Positions 1 through 8,311 are shown, numbered from the stretch's first letter. The stretch is DNA of 64,000 nt from Hymenobacter sp. UV11 (GCF_004684095.1 NZ_SRII01000001.1:186001-250000), one strand, 5' to 3'. Made by a program: numbers and translations. The notes: generated by a model not told the origin, from the sequence alone.

Positions 1-501
1 GCCGAACTGTCGAAGCCTACTGCCTCGGCCGAGCAGATGGCCACGGCTTCCCCCGAAACCGATGGCCTCTCGCGCTACAGCGAAGCCGCCGCCGACCCCC
101 GCACCGAGGAAGTAGCTACCGCCACGGCCGAGGCCAGCGCCGCCAGCCGCCGTGCCGTCCGCCACGCCCGCCTGCGGGCCATCGAGCGGGCCGATGAGCG
201 CGCCGCCGAAGCCCGTGCCGAGCGCCGCGCCGAAGCCCGCCGCGCCGCCAAGCACAGCAGCAAGTCGAGCAAGACCAGTAAGTCGAGCAAAGCCAGCCAT
301 GCCAAAGCCTCTTCGCACAGCAGCAAAGCCACGCACCACACCGCTGAAAAGGCCAGCAGCCACCACAGCACCAAGAAAACCGCTTCGCACAAAATCAGCA
401 AGGCCAACTCCAAAAAATCGGTGCACCACACGGCCGAAAAGAAAGTCAAAACCAAAGCCAAGACTAAGTCGGCAACTACCAAGCACAAAAGCCGCCGCTA
501 A
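1..501 (+). CDS. Partial basic Ala/Arg/Lys-rich protein, C-terminal part
   Basis: The reading frame is open from the first base, so the 5' end lies outside the window and 166 residues are visible. The visible part begins with a Thr/Ala-rich stretch, moves into an Arg/Ala/Glu-rich segment that could form a charged helix (roughly residues 50-80), and ends in about 80 residues dominated by Ser, Lys, His and Thr with SK, KTK and HHTAEK repeats. No catalytic domain is visible. The composition resembles a disordered nucleic-acid-binding or cell-wall-associated tail. I do not recognise the family. A strong terminator follows 22 bases after the stop, so this is the end of its transcript. Confidence 0.6.
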   Translation, partial: AELSKPTASAEQMATASPETDGLSRYSEAAADPRTEEVATATAEASAASRRAVRHARLRAIERADERAAEARAERRAEARRAAKHSSKSSKTSKSSKASHAKASSHSSKATHHTAEKASSHHSTKKTASHKISKANSKKSVHHTAEKKVKTKAKTKSATTKHKSRR

Positions 502-523
502 GGCAAGTAGCGCAAAAGCAGAA

Positions 524-556
524 GAGGCCCGGCAGCACTGCCGGGCCTCTTTGCGT
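524..556 (+). terminator. Rho-independent terminator
   Basis: A perfect 12-bp stem (524-535 with 538-549) with a 2-nt loop is followed by a T-rich run. It sits just downstream of the partial gene ending at 501. Confidence 0.85.
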
Positions 557-625
557 TTTATAGGGGGGGTAAGAATTGGTAGAAGCGAGCAGCGTGTAAG
601 GAGTTGTATGAGTTATGGAAGTCGG

Positions 626-720
626 TTGTCCTTGCGAGCGCAGCGCGGCAATCGCACCATCAACGACACCCGAACGACTCTGTTCTAATGCGATTGCCGC
701 GCTGCGCTCGCAAGGACAAA
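626..720. repeat. Intergenic inverted repeat, family A copy 1
   Basis: Two arms of about 31 bp (starting TTGTCCTTGCGAGCGCAGCG and ending in its reverse complement) enclose a spacer of about 32 bases. The arms share the core TTGCGAGCGCA with the copy at 44248-44374. The element lies between the 3' ends of two convergent genes. It codes for nothing recognisable. Confidence 0.8.
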
Positions 721-737
721 CGATGCTAAGTCAACCC

Positions 738-2219
738 TTACAGCACCTTAATATCCTTGGCGGCGGCCGGCGGGATGGCGGGCTGCTGCTGGGTATTCAG
801 CTGCACGTTCTTGAACTCGATGTTGCGAATGTCGCCGGCCACTACCCCTTTGGTGGCGGTTATCGTCACGTTGTCGAAGTGAATGTCGTGCACCGGCTGC
901 TCGGGCAAGCCCTGGAAGTACATGGCCGTTTCGGCGCCTTTGCAGGTGATATTCTTGAGGTAAAACTGCTGAAAATCGGGCACCTTGGTGGCGGCCGTGG
1001 GCAGGCCGCTGCCTTTTGCCTTGCCAGCGGGCACGTCTTCGTAGGACGTGTCGAAGAGCACCGCCTCGTGCAGAATGTTATTCATGACGATGTTATCGAC
1101 GTAGATGTCGCGCACCAGGCCACCGCGGCCGGCGTTGCTCTTCACGCGCACCCCAATGTCGGTGCCCACGAAGCGGCAGTCGGTGACCCAAATGTTGCGC
1201 ATGCCGCCGTCGGTGTTGCTGCCAATCACGAAGCCGCCGTGGCCCTGTAGCACGGTGCAGTCGGCGATGAGCACGTTGGTGAGGGCCGGGTCGTCGGGGG
1301 CGCGGTCGCCGCTCGATTTCATGCAGATGCCGTCGTCGCCAGCGCTCACGGTGCAGTGGTAAATGACCACGTTGTGGCTGGCGCTGATGTCGATGCCATC
1401 GCCATTCTGGGCCGAGTAGTCGTTGTGCACCTGCACGTTGCGAATAACCAGGTTCGTAATGCCCTTGGGGTTCACCACGAACATGGGCGAGTTGCGGAAC
1501 GTCGGGCCGTCGAGCAATAGGTTCTTGGTATTGGTGATGACGACCATCTTGGGCCGCAGGTAGTCGCGGGCGGGCAGGTAGTCGGCCTCGGTGGCGTCGG
1601 GCTTGTTCTTGAGCTTTTTGACCAGCGCCTCGCCGCCCAGCGCCTCACGGCTGGGCCACCAGATTTTGCCGTCGGCGCTGAGCACGCCGCCCGAGCGCAC
1701 CACGCGGTCCCACTCGGCGGCCGGTACTTTCGACTTCTTCAGGGGCCGCCACGTCTCGCCCGAGCCGTCGAATATGCCCGGCCCGGTAATGGCCACATCG
1801 TGCAGCTTATTGCCCCAGATGGGTGGCGTTACCTCATACTGGCCCTTGCCGGCCGCTTGCAGCGGATACTGGGTGTGGTCGGGGGTGAAAATGACGATGG
1901 CACCGGCCTCGGTGTGCAGGTCAATGTTGCTTTTCAGCTCAATCGGACCCGTCAGCCACTTGCCGGCCGGCACTACTACGTGGCCGCCGCCCGCCGCCGC
2001 GCACGCCGCGATGGCCTGGGCAAAGGCCGCCGTGTTCAGCGTTTTGCCGTCGCCTACCCCCCCTAAGTCCTTCAACGACACCGAATGCGCCGGAATAACC
2101 GGGTCGGGCACGGCCGGCATGGCAAACGGCGCGTGCTGGGTGTACCAGGCTACGTCGTGGGCCGGCGTCTGGGCCAGGGCCGGGGCAGTAGCCAGCAGCA
2201 GCAGAGGGAGTAATTTCAT
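738..2219 (-). CDS. Secreted glycoside hydrolase family 28 (polygalacturonase-like)
   Basis: Predicted to hydrolyse pectic polymers (galacturonan or rhamnogalacturonan) outside the cytoplasm. The 493-residue protein starts with a Sec signal peptide (cleavage likely after ALA at residue 16). A right-handed beta-helix with all GH28 signature motifs follows: NGDG at 272-275, GDD at 294-296, GHG at 326-328, and RVK at 358-360. The three catalytic Asp residues are present, so the enzyme should be active. There is no C-terminal sorting domain, so it is probably periplasmic or surface-held by another route. It stands alone, with no SusC/SusD pair next to it. Exact linkage specificity cannot be told from the sequence. 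Confidence 0.9.
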   Translation of the reverse strand: MKLLPLLLLATAPALAQTPAHDVAWYTQHAPFAMPAVPDPVIPAHSVSLKDLGGVGDGKTLNTAAFAQAIAACAAAGGGHVVVPAGKWLTGPIELKSNIDLHTEAGAIVIFTPDHTQYPLQAAGKGQYEVTPPIWGNKLHDVAITGPGIFDGSGETWRPLKKSKVPAAEWDRVVRSGGVLSADGKIWWPSREALGGEALVKKLKNKPDATEADYLPARDYLRPKMVVITNTKNLLLDGPTFRNSPMFVVNPKGITNLVIRNVQVHNDYSAQNGDGIDISASHNVVIYHCTVSAGDDGICMKSSGDRAPDDPALTNVLIADCTVLQGHGGFVIGSNTDGGMRNIWVTDCRFVGTDIGVRVKSNAGRGGLVRDIYVDNIVMNNILHEAVLFDTSYEDVPAGKAKGSGLPTAATKVPDFQQFYLKNITCKGAETAMYFQGLPEQPVHDIHFDNVTITATKGVVAGDIRNIEFKNVQLNTQQQPAIPPAAAKDIKVL

Positions 2220-2380
2220 AAAAAAACCAGCAAAAGCAACAATGTCAGCTACTAAGCACGGTACAATTGCTGGGCCATTCTGCTGGCAACGATTGCGGAC
2301 TATGACAGCGCGCAGGGTGCTGGGTTTTTGTGTCAGTTAAGACGTTTGAGTACTCGTGCTGGCAATAAACAAAAAATAAT

Positions 2381-2471
2381 GTAATGCAGAGCGCAACGAA
2401 GCATCTCGCCCGTGCCGTTAGGTTACTACCACAACGACGCGGGCGAGATGCTTCGCTGCGCTCTGCATGAC
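2381..2471. repeat. Intergenic inverted repeat, family A-like copy
   Basis: Arms of about 28 bp (TGCAGAGCGCAACGAAGCAT on the left) fold around a spacer of about 27 bases. The GCGCAACGAAG core is shared with the copy at 44248-44374. The element lies in the 272-base gap between the start of the GH28 gene and the end of the ferredoxin gene. The remaining AT-rich part of the gap (2220-2380) is where the GH28 promoter should be, but I could not fix a clear -7 element. Confidence 0.8.
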
Positions 2472-2491
2472 GTTCTTACTACACTTGCAAG

Positions 2492-2812
2492 CTACGCCGG
2501 GTCGGCCACGCGCACTACCAGTCCGTCGAGGTTGGGGGCGAGGCGAATCTGGCAGCTCAGGCGGCTGGTTTCGTGCAGCACGGGCAGCGTGTCGAGCATG
2601 GCCCACTCGTCGTCGCTGGGCTCGGGCAGGGGCGGGCCGGCCAAAATCTCGACGTGGCAGGTAGCACACAGCGCCATGCCGCCACAAGTAGCCTGAATGG
2701 GGTAGTCGCTGGCCTTGAGCAGCTCCATCAGGCTTAGGCCCATATCGGTGGGGCCCACGATTTCGCGCCGCTGGCCGGGCGCCTCTTCCACGTAGATGCG
2801 GATATCTTCCAT
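2492..2812 (-). CDS. 2Fe-2S ferredoxin
   Basis: A 106-residue plant/adrenodoxin-type ferredoxin that carries single electrons in the cytoplasm. The cluster ligands are visible in CGGMALCATC (C-x5-C-x2-C) and in LSCQI nearer the C-terminus. An upstream in-frame ATG exists 60 bases earlier, but it lies inside a hairpin between this gene and the reductase. The start at MEDIRIYVEE gives the usual family length, so I chose it. The gene follows a ferredoxin-NADP reductase on the same strand at 76 bases, so the two are probably a functional pair, perhaps co-transcribed with partial attenuation at the hairpin. Confidence 0.88.
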   Translation of the reverse strand: MEDIRIYVEEAPGQRREIVGPTDMGLSLMELLKASDYPIQATCGGMALCATCHVEILAGPPLPEPSDDEWAMLDTLPVLHETSRLSCQIRLAPNLDGLVVRVADPA

Positions 2813-2814
2813 AA

Positions 2815-2889
2815 GGTGAACTGGTGAGTTGGTGAACTGGTGAGTGCGGGCGAATAAAAACTCACCACTCACCAGTTCACCAACTCACC
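2815..2889. repeat. Inverted repeat with internal direct repeat between reductase and ferredoxin genes
   Basis: A 24-bp perfect stem (2823-2846 with 2866-2889) begins at the stop codon of the reductase. The left side also contains a tandem 16-base unit (GGTGAACTGGTGAGTK at 2815-2830 and 2831-2846). No T-run follows on the minus strand, so it may act as an RNA stabiliser or attenuator rather than a full terminator. Confidence 0.7.
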
Positions 2890-3905
2890 TACATAGATGG
2901 TGCCCCGTTGACGGTGGTGTACTTGAGCGTGTATTTTTTGTCGGGGTAGATGTACTTGAACGCGCCCTGGCACATAAGCGCGGCCTCGTGGAAGCCGCAG
3001 AGGATGAGCTTGAGCTTGCCGGGATACGTGTTGATGTCGCCGATGGCGTACACGCCGGGCAGCGAGGTGCTGTAGTCCTCGGTGTTCACCACGATGGCGT
3101 CGTCGGTGAGGTCGAGGTTCCAGTCGCCGATGGGGCCGAGCTTGGGCGTGAGGCCGAAGAGGGGCACAAAGGCATCGAGCGGCACGGTTTCGGCCTCGCC
3201 GTTATTGCCCGTAATGGTCACTTCCTGCAAGTGGCCGTTGCCGTGCAGGTGCGTCACGTTGGAGCTGAGCACGAGCTTGATTTTGCCGGCTTCGTGCAGG
3301 TTCTTGACTTTTTCGGCCGAGTCGGCGGCGCCGCGGAAGGTGGTGCCGCGGTGCACGAGCGTCACCTCCGAAGCCACGTTGGCCAGAAAGTTGGTCCAGT
3401 CGAGGGCCGAGTCGCCGCCGCCGGCAATCACGATTTTCTTGTCGCGGAAGTGCTCGGGGTCGCGTACCATGTAGTGCACGCCCTTACCCCCCTCAAAGCG
3501 CTCCAGATTCTCGACGGCCGGCTTGCGCGGCTCAAACGAGCCCAGGCCGCCGGCAATGGCCACGGCCTTGCACTGCACCTCGGTGCCGTCGGTGGTGTAG
3601 AGCTGAAACGAGCCGTCGTCGAGCTTAGCAAAGCGCTCCACGCGCTCGCCCAGCGTGAAGGTGGGGTGGAAGGGCTCAATTTGCTTCATCAGATTCGTGA
3701 TGAGGTCGCCGGCCAAAATTTCGGGATAGCCGGGGATGTCGTAAATCGGCTTTTTCGGATAAATCTCGGACAGCTGCCCGCCCGGCTGGGGCAGGGCATC
3801 GACCACGTGGCAGCGCAGCTTGAGCAAACCGGCTTCAAAAACAGCGAACAGCCCCACCGGGCCAGCCCCGATGATGCAGATATCAGTGGAAATTACAGCA
3901 GACAT
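2889..3905 (-). CDS. Ferredoxin--NADP+ reductase, thioredoxin-reductase-like
   Basis: A 338-residue FAD/NAD(P)-binding flavoprotein of the YumC-type FNR family. It should pass electrons between NADPH and the ferredoxin encoded just downstream. The N-terminal FAD-binding motif is IIGAGPVGLFA, and a PGGQL segment follows as in thioredoxin-reductase folds. The second dinucleotide motif is IAGGGDSALDW near the middle. The conserved YAIGDI segment lies in the C-terminal third. The redox-active CxxC of true thioredoxin reductases is missing, which supports FNR over TrxB. A TATCTTTG box 35 bases upstream is a likely promoter -7 element. Confidence 0.88.
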   Translation of the reverse strand: MSAVISTDICIIGAGPVGLFAVFEAGLLKLRCHVVDALPQPGGQLSEIYPKKPIYDIPGYPEILAGDLITNLMKQIEPFHPTFTLGERVERFAKLDDGSFQLYTTDGTEVQCKAVAIAGGLGSFEPRKPAVENLERFEGGKGVHYMVRDPEHFRDKKIVIAGGGDSALDWTNFLANVASEVTLVHRGTTFRGAADSAEKVKNLHEAGKIKLVLSSNVTHLHGNGHLQEVTITGNNGEAETVPLDAFVPLFGLTPKLGPIGDWNLDLTDDAIVVNTEDYSTSLPGVYAIGDINTYPGKLKLILCGFHEAALMCQGAFKYIYPDKKYTLKYTTVNGAPSM

Positions 3906-3939
3906 TCAGGAGGGTAAGCGTTAATATTTAGAATGAGTA

Positions 3940-3947
3940 CAAAGATA
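3940..3947 (-). promoter_or_regulatory. Promoter -7 element for the ferredoxin reductase
   Basis: Minus-strand TATCTTTG matches the Bacteroidota TAnnTTTG consensus. It lies 35 bases upstream of the reductase start. No clear TTG -33 box is visible at the usual spacing. Confidence 0.5.
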
Positions 3948-4118
3948 CGGCAGGCTCGCCGGGGTGGCTGCGCCGGGCCGGGCCCGCGGTGGGGGTAAGG
4001 ACCGCCGCACAAAGAATTAACATTTGGGTAACTGATAAGATTCTGAAAGAAAAGATATTTGCAAGTTGGTTGTTCACTACTTTTCTGCTCAATTTCCCCT
4101 TTTCCACTTCGCGTACCG

Positions 4119-5006
4119 ATGAAAGTCAACTACTTCCGCCTCGGAAGCAGCACCTTGCTGCTGGCCCTGGCGGCGGCCTGCTCGCCGCTAGGCCAGCAAA
4201 CTGCCCCTACCCCCAGTACCAGCAGCTACGCCGACGCTACGGCCACCCGCGATGCCAACCTGGCCCTGGGTAACCCCAGCGGCGCCGCCACCGACGCCAC
4301 CAATTACCCTAATAACTACCTGCTGGTCAAGTCGCAGTACACCCTGTCGTACAACCGCGACCAGGGCAAGCCCAACTGGGTGAGCTGGCACCTGAGCAGC
4401 GCCTGGCTGGGCAGCGCCGCCCGCCAAGACAATTTTGCCGCCGACGCCAGCCTGCCCAGCAGCTGGTACCACGTGGGCAGCACCAGCTACAGCGGCTCGG
4501 GCTTTGACCGGGGCCACAACTGCCCCAGCGCCGACCGCACCGGCTCGGTGGCCGACAACACGGCTACCTTCCTGATGAGCAACATGATGCCCCAAGCCCC
4601 CACCAATAACCAGCAAACCTGGGCCGGCCTCGAAAACTACTGCCGCACCCTCGTGAGCGCCGGCAATGAGCTCTACGTCATCGCGGGTAGCTACGGCAAG
4701 GGTGGCACCGGCAGCAACGGCACCGCCACCACCATCGACCAGGGCCGCATCACGGTGCCCAGCAACTGCTGGAAGGTGGTAGTGGTGCTGCCCGTGGGCG
4801 CCACCGATGCGAGCCGCATCACGGCCAGCACCCGCGTTATCGCCGTCAATATGCCCAATAGCAACTCGATAAGCACGACCTGGGGCAGCTACCGCACTAC
4901 CGTCAACGCCATTGAGGCGGCCACGGGCTACGACCTGCTGTCGGCCGTTTCAACCACTATTCAGGCTTCTATCGAGGGGAAAACCGATACCGGCCCCACC
5001 AATTAA
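4119..5006 (+). CDS. Secreted DNA/RNA non-specific endonuclease (NUC1 family)
   Basis: A 295-residue exported nuclease that should cut DNA and RNA without sequence preference. The start MKVNYFRLGS was preferred over an ATG 60 bases upstream because it opens a signal peptide directly. The peptide ends LALAAAC, so it may be a lipoprotein, although Ala at -3 is a weak lipobox. The catalytic DRGH motif is present in FDRGHNCPSADR (residues about 130-141). The metal-binding Asn is in FLMSNMMPQAPTNN, followed by QTWAGLE. Both motifs are intact. Likely roles are nutrient scavenging or clearing extracellular DNA. A hairpin separates it from the convergent GAF gene. Confidence 0.88.
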   Translation: MKVNYFRLGSSTLLLALAAACSPLGQQTAPTPSTSSYADATATRDANLALGNPSGAATDATNYPNNYLLVKSQYTLSYNRDQGKPNWVSWHLSSAWLGSAARQDNFAADASLPSSWYHVGSTSYSGSGFDRGHNCPSADRTGSVADNTATFLMSNMMPQAPTNNQQTWAGLENYCRTLVSAGNELYVIAGSYGKGGTGSNGTATTIDQGRITVPSNCWKVVVVLPVGATDASRITASTRVIAVNMPNSNSISTTWGSYRTTVNAIEAATGYDLLSAVSTTIQASIEGKTDTGPTN

Positions 5007-5023
5007 AGCCGGCGCCTCGCTAC

Positions 5024-5064
5024 GCACAAGCGCCCCCGGCCAAGCTGGCCGGAGGCGCTTGTGC
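5024..5064. terminator. Bidirectional hairpin between convergent genes
   Basis: A near-perfect stem of about 19 bp (5024-5042 with 5046-5064) lies between the nuclease and GAF genes. It lacks a long T-run in either direction. Confidence 0.6.
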
Positions 5065-5089
5065 ATAGGCCCAAAATCGAGGGGTAGGG

Positions 5090-5809
5090 CTACGCTTGCA
5101 GCGCCTGAATCTGCTCGGTGAGCACGGCAATGACCCGCAAAATCTCTTCCTGCGTCGATTGGCTGTAGGCCATGGCTGCCTCGCTGTCGGTGGTTTCTTC
5201 CCAGCTGGCCAAGCTGGCCAGGGTTTCGAGGCGCGTCACCGACGACTCGATGCGGTCGTAGATACTGGCCCACAGCTGTTGGTTCCAGGTAGGCTCTTGC
5301 AGCAGCTGCAGGCGCAGGTCAAGCAGGCTCATCACCACTACGGCCAGGCGTTCCAGCAGGTCGGCCTCGGCGGGGCTGAACGTGCGGGGCTTGTGGTCAA
5401 TTACGCAGAGTACGCCCACCGGATAGCCTTCCTGAGTGCGCAGGGCGCTGCCGGCATAAAAGCCCAGGTTGAGGCGCTGCACCAGGCCGGGGTTAATGAG
5501 GTCGCAGGGCTGCTCCTTCAGGTTTTCAAACACGCTGGTTTCTTCGTGCAGCATGGCCATCGAGCACAGGGTTTCCCAGCGGTTCACGCGGTCCATCGTA
5601 GGGTCGAGGCCATAGTTGAGGCCGAAGCGCACGTCCTCATCCTCCACAAACGCAATGATGCCGATGGGCACGTTAAAAAGCTTGGCGGCCAGGCGCACAA
5701 GCTCCGTAAACGTCTCATCGCGCATGGTATTGAAAAGCTGGTAGGGCCTTAGGGCTTGCAGGCGCAGTCCTTCTGTTAGGGGAACGAGCTTAGGATTAAG
5801 GTTTTCCAT
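5090..5809 (-). CDS. Stand-alone GAF-domain protein
   Basis: A 239-residue soluble protein. Residues about 25-185 form a GAF domain, with features such as GIIAFVEDEDVRF, GFYAGSALR and GYPVGVLCVIDH, as in GAF sensors of two-component and phytochrome-like proteins. The rest is a helical C-terminal region (LDLRLQLLQ onwards) that could form a coiled coil. No kinase, cyclase or HTH output domain is attached, so it probably acts by binding a ligand and a partner. The start was put at MENLNPKLVP, since the 20 residues before it have no family support and contain an unrelated hydrophobic stretch. The ligand is unknown. Confidence 0.8.
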   Translation of the reverse strand: MENLNPKLVPLTEGLRLQALRPYQLFNTMRDETFTELVRLAAKLFNVPIGIIAFVEDEDVRFGLNYGLDPTMDRVNRWETLCSMAMLHEETSVFENLKEQPCDLINPGLVQRLNLGFYAGSALRTQEGYPVGVLCVIDHKPRTFSPAEADLLERLAVVVMSLLDLRLQLLQEPTWNQQLWASIYDRIESSVTRLETLASLASWEETTDSEAAMAYSQSTQEEILRVIAVLTEQIQALQA

Positions 5810-5990
5810 AAGATGTAGCGCCAACGATAGTGGCAAGAAGAATGCGGTAGCGCAACGGATTAATCCCAAATAATGGTGTAAATATACAATGGCTAAGCGC
5901 TAAGCCGATAGCTTGGTAGCTCGCTATCCTATGCAGTACTACGTCCACTGCGCGTAGGGGAAAGACTCAGTTCGGCCGGGGTAGAAACGA

Positions 5991-6024
5991 AAAAAGGCCC
6001 TCAGCAGAATGCTAAGGGCCTTTT
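5991..6024 (-). terminator. Terminator downstream of tRNA-Arg
   Basis: Minus strand reads an AAAAGGCCCTTAGCA stem with its complement, followed by a run of T. It starts right after the tRNA 3' end. Confidence 0.8.
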
Positions 6025-6026
6025 CG

Positions 6027-6100
6027 TGGTCGTATAAGGAGTCGAACCTTAAACCTTCTGATTCGTAGTCAGATGCTCTATCCAATTGAGCTATACAACC
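6027..6100 (-). tRNA. tRNA-Arg (anticodon ACG)
   Basis: A 74-nt cloverleaf on the minus strand. The acceptor stem GGTTGTA pairs with TACGACC (one G-U) and the discriminator is A. The anticodon loop CTACGAA gives ACG, which reads CGN arginine codons after A-to-I editing. The T-loop is TTCGACT. CCA is not encoded. Confidence 0.93.
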
Positions 6101-6121
6101 GATTTTCCCGTGTTGGGAGTG

Positions 6122-6153
6122 CAAAGGTAGAAAAATATTCCGCAAACCTGCAA
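6122..6153 (-). promoter_or_regulatory. tRNA-Arg promoter
   Basis: Minus-strand TTG (6151-6153), 21 bases, then TACCTTTG (6122-6129). This matches the Bacteroidota primary-sigma consensus and the same arrangement at 30811-30843. Confidence 0.7.
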
Positions 6154-6222
6154 GATGTGGCCGCTTTTTTTTGCTGATACAAGCGATTTAAAAATGCAAG
6201 TTGGTAATAATCAGGGGAAAAT

Positions 6223-6945
6223 TTAGTCGGTCACCCCGCGCCGCAGTACCTTTTGCAAGGCCCGGTTGAATACCCAGTACAGCCCAAACAGCGACGCTGC
6301 GACCAGGCCTACCAGCACCAGCTTGCTGAGGGCGCCCTCGTCGGGGTCGCGCAGCAGGGCCAGCACATCCTGCGCCTTGGTGCCCAGCCAGTAAAAAAAC
6401 AGGCTACGGGGCAGCATTCCCAGCACCGAGGCGGCCAGAAAGCGGCGGCGTAGCACGCCCACTATCGCCAGCACAAACGTCATGAGTGCGAATGGCAGCA
6501 CCGGCGACAGCCGCGTGAGAATGATGAGCGGCCAACTCTGGGTTTGCAGCTCGGCCAGTACGGCATCGGCCTTAGGGAAGTGATGTAGCATCGTGCGCAG
6601 CTTGCCGTGGTCGAGGCGGCGGGCCAGCTCATAGCCCAGCGCGGCGGCCAGCGCGTAGGCCGCCACCATGCCCGGCAGCCCCATCCAGCCAAAATAATAG
6701 CCTGAAATAATGGCCACGAACGTGGTGGGCGTGAGGGCCAGCGCCATCGTGAGGCCCGCCACCGCAAAGTACAGCAGGCTCTGACCCAGGCTCAGGTGCT
6801 GGAGCAGGGTAGGGCTCTCGTAGAGCACGCCCAGCACAATCGCCGAGCCCAGCAGGGGCACCGCCAGCAGCAAGCCCATGGTGAGCAGGGTCGAAAAATT
6901 CTTTTGAAAAAGCTCGCGCAGAAAGTTCATAAGCTGAGTAAACAT
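6223..6945 (-). CDS. TVP38/TMEM64-family membrane protein (VTT domain)
   Basis: A 240-residue integral inner-membrane protein of the DedA/VTT superfamily, whose members are linked to lipid scrambling or transport. Four to six hydrophobic segments are visible, starting with LLTMGLLLAVPLLGSAIVLGV. The VTT core includes the reentrant-type segment FVAIISGYYFGWMGLPG and the RLSPVLPFALMTFVLAIVGV stretch, where the Arg/Ser-Pro motif is typical of the family. The start is uncertain between the ATG at 6945 and one five codons later. An upstream ATG (6993) would add 16 residues without support. It does not form an operon with its neighbours. Confidence 0.8.
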   Translation of the reverse strand: MFTQLMNFLRELFQKNFSTLLTMGLLLAVPLLGSAIVLGVLYESPTLLQHLSLGQSLLYFAVAGLTMALALTPTTFVAIISGYYFGWMGLPGMVAAYALAAALGYELARRLDHGKLRTMLHHFPKADAVLAELQTQSWPLIILTRLSPVLPFALMTFVLAIVGVLRRRFLAASVLGMLPRSLFFYWLGTKAQDVLALLRDPDEGALSKLVLVGLVAASLFGLYWVFNRALQKVLRRGVTD

Positions 6946-7047
6946 ACGGCGGCGGGAAGGGCACGGCCGACTCAGCGGCTTATGCCCCACCAATTACCCA
7001 CGGCCCAGCCTGTATTTTTACCCCACTTTCCCACCCCCAACTAGCCA

Positions 7048-7098
7048 GCCCGCGCAGCGGGCGTATCCACGAAATCCGTTAAATCCGTTGAATCCGCG
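7048..7098 (+). repeat. 48-bp repeat, family D copy 1, adjoining a start codon
   Basis: A short GC hairpin (GCCCGCGCAGCGGGC) is followed by CGTATCCACGAAATCCGTTA and AATCCGTTGAATCCGCG, ending directly at the ATG at 7099. The same unit appears in reverse orientation at 25682-25728. It therefore forms the whole visible 5' untranslated region of the next gene. Confidence 0.7.
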
Positions 7099-8238
7099 AT
7101 GAAGTTTGCCACCAAAGCCATCCACGCCGGCGTGCACCCCGACCCCACCACCGGGGCCATCATGACGCCCATTTACCAGACCTCGACCTATGCCCAGCGC
7201 TCGCCGGGCGACAACAAGGGTTACGAGTACTCGCGCACCCACAACCCCACCCGCACCCAGCTGCAAGACGCGCTGGCGGCGCTCGATAATGGCCAGCACG
7301 GCCTGGCGTTTGCCTCAGGTATGGCGGCCATCGACTGCGTGCTGCGCCTGCTGAAGCCCGGCGATGAGGTGATTTCGACCGACGACCTCTACGGCGGTAG
7401 CTACCGCATCATGACTAAGGTGTACGAGCCGCTGGGCATTAAGTGCCACTTCGTGCCCATGGGTGACCTGGCCGCGGTGCAGGCCAAAATCTCGGCCAAT
7501 ACTAAGCTGATTTGGGTTGAAACGCCCACCAACCCGCTGCTCAACATCATCGACATTGCGGGCGTGGCGGCCATCGCCAAGGAGGCCGGCGCGCTGCTGG
7601 CCGTCGATAACACGTTCTCTACCCCCTACTTGCAGGAGCCGCTGGCGCTGGGCGCCGACATTGTGGTGTATTCGCTCACCAAGTACATGGGTGGCCACTC
7701 CGATGTGGTGATGGGCGCGCTGGTGTTCAACGGCGATGAGCTGCTGGAACGGCTGAGCTTTTACCAGAATGCCTGCGGCGGTACGCCTGGCCCGCAAGAC
7801 TGCTTCCTGGTGCTGCGCGGCCTCAAAACGCTGCACCTGCGCATGCAGCGCCACTGCGAAAACGGCCGCGCCATTGCCGAGTACCTGCGCCAGCACCCCA
7901 AAGTAGAAAAAGTGTACTGGCCGGGCTTCGAGAACCACCCCAACCACGCCGTGGCCGCCCGCCAGATGCGCGATTTTGGGGGCATGATTTCCTTCGTGCT
8001 GAAAGGCGATAAAAAGGAAGACGCTATCGCGGTGCTCGAAAAATTCCAGCTTTTCACGCTGGCCGAAAGCCTGGGCGGCGTCGAAAGCCTGAGCGGCCAC
8101 CCCGCCACCATGACCCACGCCAGCATCCCGGCCGAGCAGCGCCGCAAGGCCGGCCTCTCAGACTCGCTCATCCGCCTGAGCGTGGGCATCGAGGACGCCG
8201 AGGACCTGATTGACGACCTGGCCCAGGCAATAGGGTAG
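7099..8238 (+). CDS. Trans-sulfuration PLP enzyme (cystathionine gamma-synthase/gamma-lyase)
   Basis: A 379-residue member of the Cys/Met metabolism PLP-dependent family, which makes or cleaves cystathionine in the methionine/cysteine pathway. The PLP Schiff-base lysine is K195 in YSLTKYMGGHSD. The phosphate-binding region FASGMAA (71-77), the family motif YSRTHNPTR (44-52) and the C-terminal SLGGVESL (nt ~8070) are all intact. Length is normal for the family. Sequence alone does not separate synthase (metB) from gamma-lyase or beta-lyase. The closing HPATMTHASIP segment occurs in both. It is a single gene with no sulfur genes next to it, and it starts immediately after a repeat element. Confidence 0.9.
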   Translation: MKFATKAIHAGVHPDPTTGAIMTPIYQTSTYAQRSPGDNKGYEYSRTHNPTRTQLQDALAALDNGQHGLAFASGMAAIDCVLRLLKPGDEVISTDDLYGGSYRIMTKVYEPLGIKCHFVPMGDLAAVQAKISANTKLIWVETPTNPLLNIIDIAGVAAIAKEAGALLAVDNTFSTPYLQEPLALGADIVVYSLTKYMGGHSDVVMGALVFNGDELLERLSFYQNACGGTPGPQDCFLVLRGLKTLHLRMQRHCENGRAIAEYLRQHPKVEKVYWPGFENHPNHAVAARQMRDFGGMISFVLKGDKKEDAIAVLEKFQLFTLAESLGGVESLSGHPATMTHASIPAEQRRKAGLSDSLIRLSVGIEDAEDLIDDLAQAIG

Positions 8239-8311
8239 GGGCAACCCAATGGGCCTGCCGGGTGCGTAGGTGGCTGAACTGGTGGCCCCATGCGCCATCT
8301 GTTCAGCCACT

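Noticed and set aside
615-1250. 211-codon plus-strand frame running from repeat A into the GH28 gene
   Set aside because: It is antisense to the pectinase and begins inside an inverted repeat.
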